64,000 bases of DNA from Peribacillus simplex (GCF_001578185.1 NZ_CP011008.1:4182001-4246000), one strand, 5' to 3'; counted from the first letter of the stretch, positions 27,750 to 38,283 are shown. Translations and numbers: made by a program. Notes: generated from the letters alone by a model not told the origin.

Positions 27750-28412
27750 CTATTCAATGCTGTTTACAGTAGCCTCGATTTTCAGCGTCGCCTCTGTATT
27801 CCTTATCACATCATCCACCGTATATGGCGCCATGACTTCCTTCAGTACCAAACCCTCTTCCGTAACTTCCATGACAGCCATATCCGTAATGATCAAATCC
27901 ACACTCTGCCTTGCCGTCAATGGAAGCGTACATGTCTTCAATATCTTCGATTCACCCTGCTTGTTCACGTGATTCATCAAGACGATCACCTTTTTGGCCT
28001 TCTGGGCAAGCTCCATCGCCCCGCCCATCCCCGGTACTCGCTTACCTGGGACGATCCAATTAGCCAAGTCCCCCTTTTCACTGACTTCCAAGGCTCCAAG
28101 GATGGTGATGTCGATGTATCCTTTCCTGATCATTCCAAATGCTGTTGCACTGTCAAAATATGAAGCTCCCATTACAGTAGTGATCGGGAACCCTCCTGCG
28201 TTACAGAGAGCAGGATCTTCTTTCCCCTGATCCGGACTTGGACCTGTACCGAGAACCCCATTTTCCGCATGGAACAGCACATGGATATCTTGAGGTATAT
28301 GGTCGGCCACCAAGGTAGGGATGCCGATGCCTAAATTGACGATCAAGCCGTCATGGATTTCCTTGGCGGCGCGTTTCGCGATGCGATTTCGTACATCTAC
28401 TGCCATGCCCAT
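27750..28412 (-). CDS. yodR: 3-oxoacid CoA-transferase subunit B (YodR)
   Basis: 220 residues from ATG 28412 (MGMAVDV) behind AAGGGGTG; longer frames upstream overlap yodS. Beta subunit with NLGIGIPTL and the catalytic Glu50 in HAENGVLGTGP, which forms the glutamyl-CoA intermediate. It overlaps the alpha subunit gene by 16 bases, typical of translational coupling of a heteromeric enzyme. Likely moves CoA between 4-acetamidobutyryl-CoA and the 3-keto acid of lysine breakdown (inference from pathway order). Confidence 0.88.
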   Translation of the reverse strand: MGMAVDVRNRIAKRAAKEIHDGLIVNLGIGIPTLVADHIPQDIHVLFHAENGVLGTGPSPDQGKEDPALCNAGGFPITTVMGASYFDSATAFGMIRKGYIDITILGALEVSEKGDLANWIVPGKRVPGMGGAMELAQKAKKVIVLMNHVNKQGESKILKTCTLPLTARQSVDLIITDMAVMEVTEEGLVLKEVMAPYTVDDVIRNTEATLKIEATVNSIE

Positions 28413-29095
28413 TTCCAATTCACCCCTTTTGTCGGAATCACCATATCTACATAAATGCCTGGTGTGGCAATGCACTCAGGATCCAATTCACCTACAGGAA
28501 CGATTTCTTCCACTTCCGCAATCGTGAAGGCACCTGCCATCGCTACCAGCGGATTGAAGTTACACGCAGTCTTGTCGTACACCAAATTCCCAAGCGAATC
28601 TGCCTTTTTAGCATGGACGATGCTGACTTCAGAGGTCAAAGCGGTTTCCACCAAAAATTCTTTTCCTTCTATAACAATCTTGTCCTTGCCTTCTTCGGCT
28701 ATCGTGCCAATCCCGACATCGACAAAAATCCCGCCTAGGCCTACACCGCCAGCACGGATCCGTTCAGCTAATGTCCCTTGCGGTGAAAATTCCACTTGCA
28801 GCTTTCCTTCAGTCATGAGCCTGCCTGCATTAGGATTGGATCCGATATGTGAGGCGATGACTTTCTTTGCCCTTTCAGCAGTCACAAGCCGGCCAATGCC
28901 GATATCAGGGAATCCAGTATCATTGCCAATCAAAGTCAGTTCCTTGACTCCCTTGGCAAGGATACCCTGTACAAGCGTGGGGGGAGTCCCCACTCCGCCA
29001 AACCCACCATACATGAGTGTGCAGCCATCGGAAATATGCTCCAGTGCTTCTTCGATTGTCACTATTTTGTTATTCTTCGTAATGGCCTGCTTCAT
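28397..29095 (-). CDS. yodS: 3-oxoacid CoA-transferase subunit A (YodS)
   Basis: 232 residues from ATG 29095, six bases after AGGAGGA. The alpha subunit carries the CoA-binding GGFGGVGTPPTL and [14 protein letters not shown] blocks. Partner of the downstream beta subunit; begins 10 bases after the aminotransferase stop. The pairing and order match yodS-yodR of B. subtilis. A second, separate CoA-transferase pair (scoA/scoB) lies at 40-42 kb. Confidence 0.88.
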   Translation of the reverse strand: MKQAITKNNKIVTIEEALEHISDGCTLMYGGFGGVGTPPTLVQGILAKGVKELTLIGNDTGFPDIGIGRLVTAERAKKVIASHIGSNPNAGRLMTEGKLQVEFSPQGTLAERIRAGGVGLGGIFVDVGIGTIAEEGKDKIVIEGKEFLVETALTSEVSIVHAKKADSLGNLVYDKTACNFNPLVAMAGAFTIAEVEEIVPVGELDPECIATPGIYVDMVIPTKGVNWKWAWQ

Positions 29096-29105
29096 ACCGT
29101 TCCTC

Positions 29106-30473
29106 CTAAATAGCCTGCATGTCCTCAATCAAACCCTCCGAGTGCAATTCATGCTGCAACTCTTCAAGGGAAGCTTCCAATATCTTGACGAGGCGATCGA
29201 TTTCTTCATTCGTAATGACTAATGGCGGAGATAGGATAACCGCATCACCGGCAATTCCTTCAATCGCACCTGCAGCAGGATAGATCAACAACCCCTTCGC
29301 AAAAGCCTTATTGACAAGCCTTGTAGTAAGGCCGACTTGCATGTCGAATGGCGTTTTTGAAATCCGATTGGAGACAAACTCAAGTCCAAGGAGAAGCCCT
29401 TTCCCTCGTACATCCCCAATGATATCGAATTTCTTAGCCAGCCCTTGGAGCTTCTTAAACAGGTATTGACCTTTCTCCTCAGCCGCCTGAACCAGGTCAT
29501 TTCCCTCAAGGTAGGTAAGCACTTCCAATGAAACGGCGGCAGATAAAGGGTTTGCACTATATGTATGGCCGGCCATGATTGAATTCGAGCCTTTTAAAAT
29601 GGGCTCCATGACACGGTCGCTAATCATTGTGGCGGCCATTGGAGTATAGCCCGCGCTCATTCCTTTACCCAAGGCGATGATATCCGGGGTTACTCCCCAG
29701 TGTTCCATCGCGAACATTTTTCCTGTCCGGCCGATTCCCGTCATTACCTCATCGGCGATAAAGAGAATGTCATAGCTTTCGCAGATTTCCTTAATCCTTT
29801 GATAGTAGCCATCCGGCGGTGTTACAGCCCCGGCGGATGCCCCGATGATGGGTTCGGCGATGAAGGCTGCGATATTCTCGGAGCCGACCCTTTGGATGGC
29901 TGTCTCCAGTTCATCTGCACACTGAAGCTTGCAGCTGGAAGGTTCACTATTATACGGACAGCGATAACAGTAGGGAGCAGATATGCTAGGGAAATCCTCC
30001 AATAGCGGAACAAAACGTTTTCTCCTTGGTACATGACCTGACATCGATAAAGCGCCCATCGTAATCCCGTGATAACTCGTCCATCTGGAGACAATGCGAT
30101 TTTTTCGCTCATATCCTTTTTCTTGCCAATGTTGAATCGCTATCTTCATCGCCGTTTCGGTCGCTTCCGATCCACTATTCACGAAAAATGACCAATTCAA
30201 ATCCCCTGGAGCCAACTCACTTAGCTTCTTGGCTAATGCCTCAGCGGCTTCACTCGTAAAATGGGATCTATATGCAAAAGAAACTTTGCGGGCCTGCTCC
30301 TTCATTGCCTCGACAACCTCTAATACACCATGGCCGATACTCGCTGTAACCGCACCTGATGATCCGTCTATATACTGATTTCCATCTATATCATAAAGAT
30401 AAATTCCATTCCCATGAGAGATAGTGGGATAGTCATGATCTAGAGTAGGCTTAATCAAATGATTGCGTGTCAT
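29106..30473 (-). CDS. yodT: class III aminotransferase of lysine degradation (YodT)
   Basis: 455 residues from ATG 30473 behind GAGGAG. PLP enzyme: Asp241 in FIADEVMTG and Schiff-base Lys270 in LGKGMSAGY, SGSEATETA near 100. Four cysteines (169, 172, 181, 185; PYCYRCP...CKLQC) form a CxxC-x8-CxxxC set that could bind metal. Probably transaminates N6-acetyl-beta-lysine to the 3-keto acid. The 91 bases between it and the ferredoxin gene show no terminator. Confidence 0.87.
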   Translation of the reverse strand: MTRNHLIKPTLDHDYPTISHGNGIYLYDIDGNQYIDGSSGAVTASIGHGVLEVVEAMKEQARKVSFAYRSHFTSEAAEALAKKLSELAPGDLNWSFFVNSGSEATETAMKIAIQHWQEKGYERKNRIVSRWTSYHGITMGALSMSGHVPRRKRFVPLLEDFPSISAPYCYRCPYNSEPSSCKLQCADELETAIQRVGSENIAAFIAEPIIGASAGAVTPPDGYYQRIKEICESYDILFIADEVMTGIGRTGKMFAMEHWGVTPDIIALGKGMSAGYTPMAATMISDRVMEPILKGSNSIMAGHTYSANPLSAAVSLEVLTYLEGNDLVQAAEEKGQYLFKKLQGLAKKFDIIGDVRGKGLLLGLEFVSNRISKTPFDMQVGLTTRLVNKAFAKGLLIYPAAGAIEGIAGDAVILSPPLVITNEEIDRLVKILEASLEELQHELHSEGLIEDMQAI

Positions 30474-30564
30474 GTCATCTCTCCTCTTTAACGTTGTACC
30501 CACTGTACATTTTTTCTATTAATCAATTAAGTTCCTAATTTGAAAAAATTATAAGAAACCAAGT

Positions 30565-31672
<1,108 letters not shown>

Positions 31673-31737
31673 TATGTATCCCCCTTATTTAAAGAATTCG
31701 GGAGAAGAGATGCATATCATCCGCTTCTCCCGGCATT

Positions 31738-32004
31738 CTATTTCCAATTGAATAATTTTTTGACGGGTGCCTGAAGAAGCTGATCATACGTAAACTCATC
31801 AGGGTATTCACTCACATCATATATGGATAAGGCTTCATCAACCTTTTGATTCATCGAATCAGACACATAGATTCCACATTCCGGACAGTTCAAGGCTGGA
31901 ACTTGAAGGACCCTTATTGAGCGTTTCCCATCAGGCATGATCCAGTAACAATCCTTCTTTTCGCTTTCTTCTACGTTAGGGGCACTACACCAGAGGCAAT
32001 CCAT
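31738..32004 (-). CDS. YokU family zinc-ribbon protein
   Basis: 88 residues. An N-terminal CLWC (Cys3, Cys6) and a second CPEC (near 40) form a four-Cys zinc ribbon like YgiT-type domains, followed by a helical tail. It starts 2 bases after kamA, so the two are translationally coupled. B. subtilis carries yokU next to kamA. Function unknown; a role in KamA assembly or regulation is conceivable. Confidence 0.8.
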   Translation of the reverse strand: MDCLWCSAPNVEESEKKDCYWIMPDGKRSIRVLQVPALNCPECGIYVSDSMNQKVDEALSIYDVSEYPDEFTYDQLLQAPVKKLFNWK

Positions 32005-32006
32005 CT

Positions 32007-33458
32007 TTATTCCCCCTTGCCTTCAGAATTCACCGAGCCGCTTCCGACCAAGGCGTTCTTTTTTTCTTGGGCTTTCCTTAATTTTTCCTTCATTTCGTCC
32101 CGTTTATCACGGCGATCCTTCAATGATGCATGTTCACCAGTGCTTTCATACGCTTTTCTCTTATCAAGACGGCGAAGGCCCTCTGGCACCAAGTTGAATT
32201 TCTCGTCCGTCATGAGAGCGGAAATCCCGACAGCTTCTTTCCTGTCCTCAGTACCATACACTTCATCAAAGTAAGCATCCGCACTGCCGGCAACATAATT
32301 CTTCGGCTCCGGATAACTTGTGATCACTCCTTCAAAGTTCCGTAAAACGACTTTATCCGGACTTTGAGAAAGCAGGTAATTCGGAGTCAAGGCAATCTTT
32401 CCGCCTCCGCCAGGTGCATCCACCACAAAGGTTGGCACCGCATATCCTGATGTATGGCCGCGCAGCGCTTCAATGATTTCCAGTCCTTTTGAAACCGGCG
32501 CCCTGAAATGCCCGATCCCTTCAGATAGATCACATTGATAAATGTAATAAGGCCTTACCCTTGCTTTAACACAGTCATGCATAAGCTTTTTCATGATATG
32601 TACACTATCGTTGATACCAGCCAGGATAACAGCCTGATTACCAAGCGGCACCCCTGCCATCGACAGCATGTCACATGCTTTTTTCGCTTCATCCGTCAGT
32701 TCAAGTGAATGATTGAAATGTGTATTTAACCAAATCGGATGGTATTTCTTCAGAATATTGCATAAATTTTCTGTAATCCTCTGCGGGAAAACGACCGGTG
32801 CACGTGTGCCGATCCGAATGATTTCCACATGCGGGATGGCACGTAAGTTACTCAATACGTATTCAAGGATCTTATCATTGATCAACAGGCCGTCTCCTCC
32901 AGAGATCAACACGTCCCTTACTTCCGGGGTATTCCGGATATATTCAATCGCCCCATCCAGCTGCTTCTTGGGAACACCCATGCCTACCTGACCTGAAAAA
33001 CGGCGTCGTGTACAATACCGGCAGTACATGGAGCATTGGTTCGTTACAAGGAATAGAACGCGATCCGGATAACGATGTGTCAATCCTGGAACAGGGGAAT
33101 CCTCATCCTCATGCAGCGGATCCTCCAAATCATATCTAGTCTTGTTCATTTCTGCCGAAAGCGGTACCGACTGTAAACGAATCGGACAGCGAGGATCATC
33201 AGGATTCATCAAAGATGCATAATAAGGCGTAATGTTCAATGGAATCGTTTGAGTCGAAATCCGGACTCCTTCCTCTTCATCCGGTGTCAAATTGACGACC
33301 TTTTTCAAATCATCCAGTGTTTTAATCGTATTGGTCAATTGCCAGATCCAATCATTCCACTGCTCTTCCGTTACGTCCTTCCACAATTCGATATCATTAT
33401 AATGCCTGCGTCCACCAAGGTATTCTTTATTTTTTACATCAATTCCCATCAAATTCAT
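32007..33458 (-). CDS. kamA: lysine 2,3-aminomutase
   Basis: 483 residues. Radical SAM cluster CxxxCxxC (Cys142, Cys146, Cys149 in NQCSMYCRYCTRR), PLP-binding Lys354 in VDAPGGGGKI, and SGGDGLL near 187. It converts L-lysine to L-beta-lysine using SAM, PLP and a [4Fe-4S] cluster. First gene of the operon, preceded by a canonical sigma-54 promoter. The Lys/Glu-rich C-terminal tail (KEKLRKAQEKKNALVG) is slightly longer than I recall for the B. subtilis protein. Confidence 0.95.
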   Translation of the reverse strand: MNLMGIDVKNKEYLGGRRHYNDIELWKDVTEEQWNDWIWQLTNTIKTLDDLKKVVNLTPDEEEGVRISTQTIPLNITPYYASLMNPDDPRCPIRLQSVPLSAEMNKTRYDLEDPLHEDEDSPVPGLTHRYPDRVLFLVTNQCSMYCRYCTRRRFSGQVGMGVPKKQLDGAIEYIRNTPEVRDVLISGGDGLLINDKILEYVLSNLRAIPHVEIIRIGTRAPVVFPQRITENLCNILKKYHPIWLNTHFNHSLELTDEAKKACDMLSMAGVPLGNQAVILAGINDSVHIMKKLMHDCVKARVRPYYIYQCDLSEGIGHFRAPVSKGLEIIEALRGHTSGYAVPTFVVDAPGGGGKIALTPNYLLSQSPDKVVLRNFEGVITSYPEPKNYVAGSADAYFDEVYGTEDRKEAVGISALMTDEKFNLVPEGLRRLDKRKAYESTGEHASLKDRRDKRDEMKEKLRKAQEKKNALVGSGSVNSEGKGE

Positions 33459-33503
33459 TTAAAATTACCTCCCCTTATTATAAGAACTTATAAATATATA
33501 CTC

Positions 33504-33518
33504 GCAAGAATGATGCCA
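33504..33518 (-). promoter_or_regulatory. sigma-54 promoter of the kamA operon
   Basis: On the minus strand TGGCAT-CATTC-TTGC, matching the -24 GG / -12 GC consensus with exact spacing. Start expected near 33492, about 34 bases before the kamA ATG. The divergent-position activator gene upstream supports it. Confidence 0.88.
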
Positions 33519-33633
33519 ACATTCAAATCAAGGAAAACGTAAGCAAAAGGGGGTAAACCTACCTTAAAACCGCAAGATATTTTTCATTACGCATAATTTT
33601 TTGCAGCCAGATTATTTGCACTAAGCAGAAAAT

Positions 33634-33670
33634 TCAAAAAAAGAGGGCCTCGACACACGAGAGCCCTCTT
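33634..33670 (-). terminator. terminator of the kamR-like gene
   Basis: AGAGGGC (33642-33648) pairs with GCCCTCT (33663-33669); on the minus strand a T run follows. It isolates the regulator from the kamA promoter. Confidence 0.8.
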
Positions 33671-33720
33671 CAAGGTACATCATCATTAAGGAAGTGACAG
33701 CGTTTTCAAAAAACCTCAAT

Positions 33721-35202
33721 TTATTTCGATTCCTTTGATCCTGCCGAATAAACTTTTTCAATGCCATACTTATTTAACTTATATTGCAGTCCCTGTCTTT
33801 TAATATTGAGGGCTTCAGCCGTTTTGCTGATATTCCCGTTATATTTCTCAAACATATTGATGATCATTTCCCTTTCCATTTCTTCAAGAACGACAGGTAA
33901 ATCAATCTTATTTTTCAATGGGGAAGGATGGTTCTGCGCATTTGATGCAGCGTAATTTCCAGAAGGAAAAAGATAGGCAGGAAGATGATGTTCATCAATC
34001 ATATCTTCCCCTGCGTCCATGACATTAAAGGTTAACTCTATGGCATGTCCCAGTTCACGAATGTTCCCGGGCCATGGATATTGAAGAAGCCGCTGCATCG
34101 CCTTATGACTGATCCCGCGCACTTCCGTAAAAAATGATTTGTTGAATTTTTGAATAAAGTGATTGACGATTTCCGGAATATCCGTTTTACGCTCCAGAAG
34201 TGAAGGCATTTGGATCGTCACAACATTCAGGCGAAAAAATAAATCCGAGCGAATGATTCCCCGCTCCAACGCCTCTTCTGGAGAAATGTTCATTGCAGCA
34301 ATGATCTTCACATTAACCTTTTGCTCCTTCGAACCCCCAACACGGCGCACCTCGCCTTCCTGAAGCACCCGCAGCAATTTTGCCTGCAGACCGAGGTCGA
34401 GACTATTCAACTCATCAAGGAAAAGGGTACCGCCATTTGCCTGTTCAAAAATGCCCATGCGATCCATCGCTCCGGTGAAAGCCCCTTTCGTCGTGCCGAA
34501 CAGAAGACCCTCCATCAATTCCTTTGGAACAGCCGCACAATTTTGCGCAATGAACGGTTGATTTCGCTGAGCACTTACATTATGTATACTTTGCGCGACC
34601 AGCTCCTTCCCTGTCCCTGTAGGTCCATAAATCATGACTGGGGAATGTGTACGGGCCGCTTTTTTCGCCAATGATATGGCTTGCTGAAAAGCAGGGCTAG
34701 TACCGATCAAATCACTAAAATGATAGGTCGCCGTCCCTTCAGAAAACTTATTTTTCTTATGGGTCTCTGCCAGCTGGGAACGTAAATCGACAATTTGGTC
34801 GTACATATTCATGACCTTCGTAATATCCTTTGCGATTTCCACTGCCCCAGTAATTTCACCATCCTCATATAAAGGATACGTACTATTGATGGACGTTATT
34901 TTTTTCTCTTTTAAATTGACATATGTCTGAATGGACTCATTCGTTTCCATGCCTTTTTCCAATGCTACATGCAGCGTACTGGATTCATCAGTCAATGATG
35001 GATAAAGCTGAAAAATATTCTCCCCCAGCACCTGTTCACGATCAAGCCCGTCAATATGTGCCATCATTTCATTATAGAATACCGTATCCCCATCCTTATT
35101 CACGATATGGACACCCACATTAATCACATTCAATATCCATTCAAATTGAGTGGAAAACTGATTTACTGAAGATTTCATTTCTTCATCTCCGTTCTCTGTC
35201 AT
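33721..35202 (-). CDS. sigma-54-dependent activator of lysine degradation (KamR-like)
   Basis: 493 residues: PAS domain (about 20-125), AAA+ domain with Walker A GPTGTGKE (193-200), the sigma-54 contact loop GAFTGA (240-245) and GGTLFLDELNSLD Walker B, and a C-terminal Fis-type helix-turn-helix (NISKTAEALNIKRQGLQYKL). Resembles RocR. In Bacillus thuringiensis a sigma-54 activator (KamR) controls the kamA cluster; its place directly upstream of the sigma-54 promoter suggests the same here. Two starts (35202, 35178) both have ribosome sites. Confidence 0.85.
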   Translation of the reverse strand: MTENGDEEMKSSVNQFSTQFEWILNVINVGVHIVNKDGDTVFYNEMMAHIDGLDREQVLGENIFQLYPSLTDESSTLHVALEKGMETNESIQTYVNLKEKKITSINSTYPLYEDGEITGAVEIAKDITKVMNMYDQIVDLRSQLAETHKKNKFSEGTATYHFSDLIGTSPAFQQAISLAKKAARTHSPVMIYGPTGTGKELVAQSIHNVSAQRNQPFIAQNCAAVPKELMEGLLFGTTKGAFTGAMDRMGIFEQANGGTLFLDELNSLDLGLQAKLLRVLQEGEVRRVGGSKEQKVNVKIIAAMNISPEEALERGIIRSDLFFRLNVVTIQMPSLLERKTDIPEIVNHFIQKFNKSFFTEVRGISHKAMQRLLQYPWPGNIRELGHAIELTFNVMDAGEDMIDEHHLPAYLFPSGNYAASNAQNHPSPLKNKIDLPVVLEEMEREMIINMFEKYNGNISKTAEALNIKRQGLQYKLNKYGIEKVYSAGSKESK

Positions 35203-35364
35203 TTGATAGAATCACCTGTAAATTATAGCATTTAATGGGAAGCATTCATCCCTTTATTCTTATAAGATTAAAACTTCAACATAAAGGCAATAGAATAATA
35301 AGGTCAAAAAAAGGAATCTCGCATTAAGCCAAGAAGGTTATATAAGAAAATATAAAATATAGGG

Positions 35365-35886
35365 GTGATTCGGATTTCAGAACGAAGCAAAGAAACGAAA
35401 ATAGAAATTAAACCGTGGGAAGATAAAGACCTGGAATTACTTTTTCAACTAAATGCCCCAGAAATGATGGAATATCTTGGCGGACCTGAAGGTAATGAAC
35501 AAATCCTGAAACGCCATCAACGGTATCTGCAGATTGGGGAGAAGGGATGCATGTTTAGCATCATCTCGTTTCCAGAGGCTGAAGCAGTCGGTTCCGTTGG
35601 CTACTGGCAAACAGTGCGGAACGATGAAAATGTGTACGAAATCGGTTGGAGTGTCCTCCCTTCATTTCAGGGAAAAGGGATTGCTTCCCATGCTGTGAAG
35701 GCACTGATAGAGAAAATAAAAGCCGAACGAAAATACAAATACATTCACGCATTCCCCTCAATCCATAATGATGCGTCAAATGCAATTTGCCGCAAGCTTG
35801 ACTTCAAGCTTACCTCCGAATGTGAATTCGAATACCCTCCAGGGAGCTTTATGCGTTGCAATGACTGGTGCTTGGAACTTGAATGA
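35365..35886 (+). CDS. GNAT family acetyltransferase
   Basis: 173 residues, RimJ/RimL-like GNAT: VYEIGWSVLPSFQGKGIASH carries the acetyl-CoA pyrophosphate loop, followed by NDASNAICRKLDF. The annotated GTG at 35365 overlaps the likely ribosome site AGGGGTG, so the true start is unclear and may be a rare codon a few triplets on. Substrate unknown. Confidence 0.75.
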   Translation: MIRISERSKETKIEIKPWEDKDLELLFQLNAPEMMEYLGGPEGNEQILKRHQRYLQIGEKGCMFSIISFPEAEAVGSVGYWQTVRNDENVYEIGWSVLPSFQGKGIASHAVKALIEKIKAERKYKYIHAFPSIHNDASNAICRKLDFKLTSECEFEYPPGSFMRCNDWCLELE

Positions 35887-35901
35887 ATTTATCAGACAAA
35901 G

Positions 35902-36055
35902 AGCGGATTAATTCATGTGTAGGTCGAATTATTTTGTTGAAGGTCGAATTATCCCGTGTGCAGGTCGAATTATGCCGGGTTTAGGTGAATTATTTCCCGG
36001 GAAAGTCGATTTATTCCCGGGGTTGGTCGAATTAACTCGGGGGAGGACGGATTAC
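35902..36055. repeat. tandem 20/21-bp GGTCGAATTA repeats
   Basis: About eight diverged units of AGGTCGAATTAT plus variable G/C-rich filler start near 35902, 35922, 35942, 35963, 35984, 36004, 36025 and 36045, with spacing alternating 20 and 21 bases. It fills the gap between the GNAT gene and the convergent LacI gene. No gene is seen. Confidence 0.85.
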
Positions 36056-36160
36056 ATCCACTCCGCCAACGTAAATTCAACTGGAACCCTGAACTTTTCT
36101 TTAGTGCTTTTATCAGTCTTAAAGGATAAAGAACCTAAATATGAAGTTATATCTTAATGG

Positions 36161-37150
36161 TTAGGTTGATTCTCTAATTTTAAGTTTGGTAGGTAATTTA
36201 ATAACGTCACGCTTTAATTCCAAATCATTATTTAAATACTTTATTAATTCTATTGCAGAGCGTTGTCCTAGTTCCATAATTGGTATATCGATTGTGGTTA
36301 TGGTGGGGGTTGTGACTTGGCAAATTGATTGATTATCATAACCAACTATAGCTAGGTATTCTGGTATTTTATAATCCAACGCAGTTGCCCTTTTAATAAT
36401 TCCTGCTGCAACCTGATCATTTCCAGTAAATAAGGCAGTGGGTTTTTCTTTTAATTTAAATATTTCATCACAAATACGGAATCCATCTTCGATATTAAAC
36501 CCATGTCCAAATATCCAGTCTTCATTGTGTAGTAAATTATTATCTGCTAAAGCTTTTAAAAACCCTTCTTTTCTTTGACTCTGAGCCTGACTATAAGAAG
36601 TATCATAACAAAAACCTATCTTTTTATGGCCTTTTTTTATTAAATGATCAACAGCTTTGTATGTCGCTTCTAACTCATCATAACCAATAATGGGTATAGG
36701 GGCGGAATAATGGTATTCATTACACAATAAAATTGGGCCGTATGTCAAATAAGGCTTTATTAAATTCCATTCATTTTCTAACGCTCCTAAAATAACCCCA
36801 TCTACTTCTCTATTCTTTAATCTTTCCATAATATCCAATTCATTTTTCGAATCATAAAAGGTTTGAAAAATAAGAACTTTATAATCATTTTCCAATGCTG
36901 CTAGAGATACTCCTTTAATCAATTGGGCAAAGAATGGATGATCGAATCTTGGGACTAATATTGCAATAGTTTTGGTTTTATTTGTCCTAAAATTTCGGGC
37001 AAGCGAACTTGGTACATAATCAAGCTCTTTAATGACCTTTAAGATTTGTTCCCTTTTTTCCTTTGATACGTATGGATGATTATTTAAGACTCTAGATACC
37101 GTTGTTTTAGAGACGTTACATAGCTTAGCTATCTCGCTTATTTTAGTCAT
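36161..37150 (-). CDS. LacI family regulator, NtdR-like position
   Basis: 329 residues. LacI helix-turn-helix at 4-23 (ISEIAKLCNVSKTTVSRVLN), hinge VPSSLARNFRT, then a periplasmic-binding sugar domain. It is divergent from the ntdB-like gene. In B. subtilis NtdR, a LacI-family protein, activates ntdABC in response to kanosamine, so this is a plausible counterpart. The ligand is inferred from context only. Confidence 0.82.
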   Translation of the reverse strand: MTKISEIAKLCNVSKTTVSRVLNNHPYVSKEKREQILKVIKELDYVPSSLARNFRTNKTKTIAILVPRFDHPFFAQLIKGVSLAALENDYKVLIFQTFYDSKNELDIMERLKNREVDGVILGALENEWNLIKPYLTYGPILLCNEYHYSAPIPIIGYDELEATYKAVDHLIKKGHKKIGFCYDTSYSQAQSQRKEGFLKALADNNLLHNEDWIFGHGFNIEDGFRICDEIFKLKEKPTALFTGNDQVAAGIIKRATALDYKIPEYLAIVGYDNQSICQVTTPTITTIDIPIMELGQRSAIELIKYLNNDLELKRDVIKLPTKLKIREST

Positions 37151-37175
37151 TTAATCCCACCCTTGTAATAAGTTG

Positions 37176-37206
37176 TTGACATGTTATCGATTTCAGAAGT
37201 TATTAT
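37176..37206 (+). promoter_or_regulatory. ntdB promoter with LacI/cre-type operator
   Basis: TTGACA (37176-37181) is followed at once by TGTTATCGATTTCA (37182-37195), whose complement TGAAATCGATAACA fits the LacI/CcpA box with central CG. TATTAT at 37201-37206 could be the -10 (19-base spacing). Operator placement between -35 and -10 would block polymerase if bound by a repressor. Confidence 0.5.
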
Positions 37207-37378
37207 AATACCGTTCCTTATATATCACATATTAACAAAATTTCCGGAGGTGTACTTTTAAAAAAGCATTTATTAATGTATTGCTAGTAAAGCATTTAAA
37301 AGGTGAATTACAACTTAATTATAAGCCACAAGTAGTTAATGAACTGAGCGGATATTTTTAGCTAATGGAGGGATTGTT

Positions 37379-38227
37379 ATGTTATTGAATAAAAAGGGCG
37401 GGTTTCAGTTATTGCCAAATGTTGAAGACCCCAAATACATTGTATTCTGTGATTTTGATGAAACCTATTATCCTCACTCCATGAGTCACGAGAGACAGAA
37501 AGATTTATATGAACTTGAAAATTACTTAGAAGCAAAAAGTTATGATGAAGAGCTTGTCTTTGGCTGGGTAACTGGGAGTAGTATCGAATCGATATTACAT
37601 AAAATGGAACACGGTGGATTCAGGTTTTTCCCGCATTTTATAGCCAGTGACCTAGGTACCGAAATCACCTATTTTTCAGAAAAAAACTTTTTGGAAAAGG
37701 ATCCAGATTGGAATTCACAGATTAATATCGAAAAATTTAATAAAAGGAAAGTTGAAGAAATTTATAATGTTCTACTTAACGGCAATATACCATTAACTCC
37801 TCAGACTCAAATGGGAAGTTCACGCTATAAAAGAAATTATTATTATCAAATACAACATGAATCCGTCGACAAGAAGAACCTATCCACCATCCAAAGGGTT
37901 GCCCAAGAGTACGGAATAGGGGTAAACATTAATCGTTGTAATCCCCTTGCCGGCGATCCTGAAGATAGTTATGATGTAGACTTTATTCCATTAGGTACTG
38001 GAAAAAATGAAATTGTACGTTTTATGCTAGACAAATTCGCGCTGAGTCGGGAGCATGCCTTTGCATTCGGGGATAGTGGAAATGATCTACTCATGTTAAA
38101 AAGTGTTAAACATGGTTATCTGGTAGGGAATGCAACTCAAGAAGCCAAGCAAGTTCATACTAAAATAACGACAGGTACGTACTCTAAAGGAATATTAAGA
38201 ACTTTGCAATCAATAATTAATCATTGA
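37379..38227 (+). CDS. ntdB: kanosamine-6-phosphate phosphatase (NtdB-like)
   Basis: 282 residues, exactly the length I recall for B. subtilis NtdB and alike throughout: VFCDFDETYYPHS (nucleophile Asp25, Asp27), GWVTGSSIESIL, IASDLGTEITYFSE, NINRCNPLAGDPEDSYDVDF, and FGDSGND near 229. HAD superfamily, Cof-type cap. NtdB removes phosphate from kanosamine 6-phosphate, last step of kanosamine synthesis. NtdA (aminotransferase) and NtdC (dehydrogenase) genes are absent from the flanks; the next gene starts 56 bases on in the opposite direction. Confidence 0.85.
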   Translation: MLLNKKGGFQLLPNVEDPKYIVFCDFDETYYPHSMSHERQKDLYELENYLEAKSYDEELVFGWVTGSSIESILHKMEHGGFRFFPHFIASDLGTEITYFSEKNFLEKDPDWNSQINIEKFNKRKVEEIYNVLLNGNIPLTPQTQMGSSRYKRNYYYQIQHESVDKKNLSTIQRVAQEYGIGVNINRCNPLAGDPEDSYDVDFIPLGTGKNEIVRFMLDKFALSREHAFAFGDSGNDLLMLKSVKHGYLVGNATQEAKQVHTKITTGTYSKGILRTLQSIINH

Positions 38228-38283
38228 GGGGAAGTATAAGCAATGGGAGGAATTGGGGTAGTTCTGCTAACGGGATGAATCCG

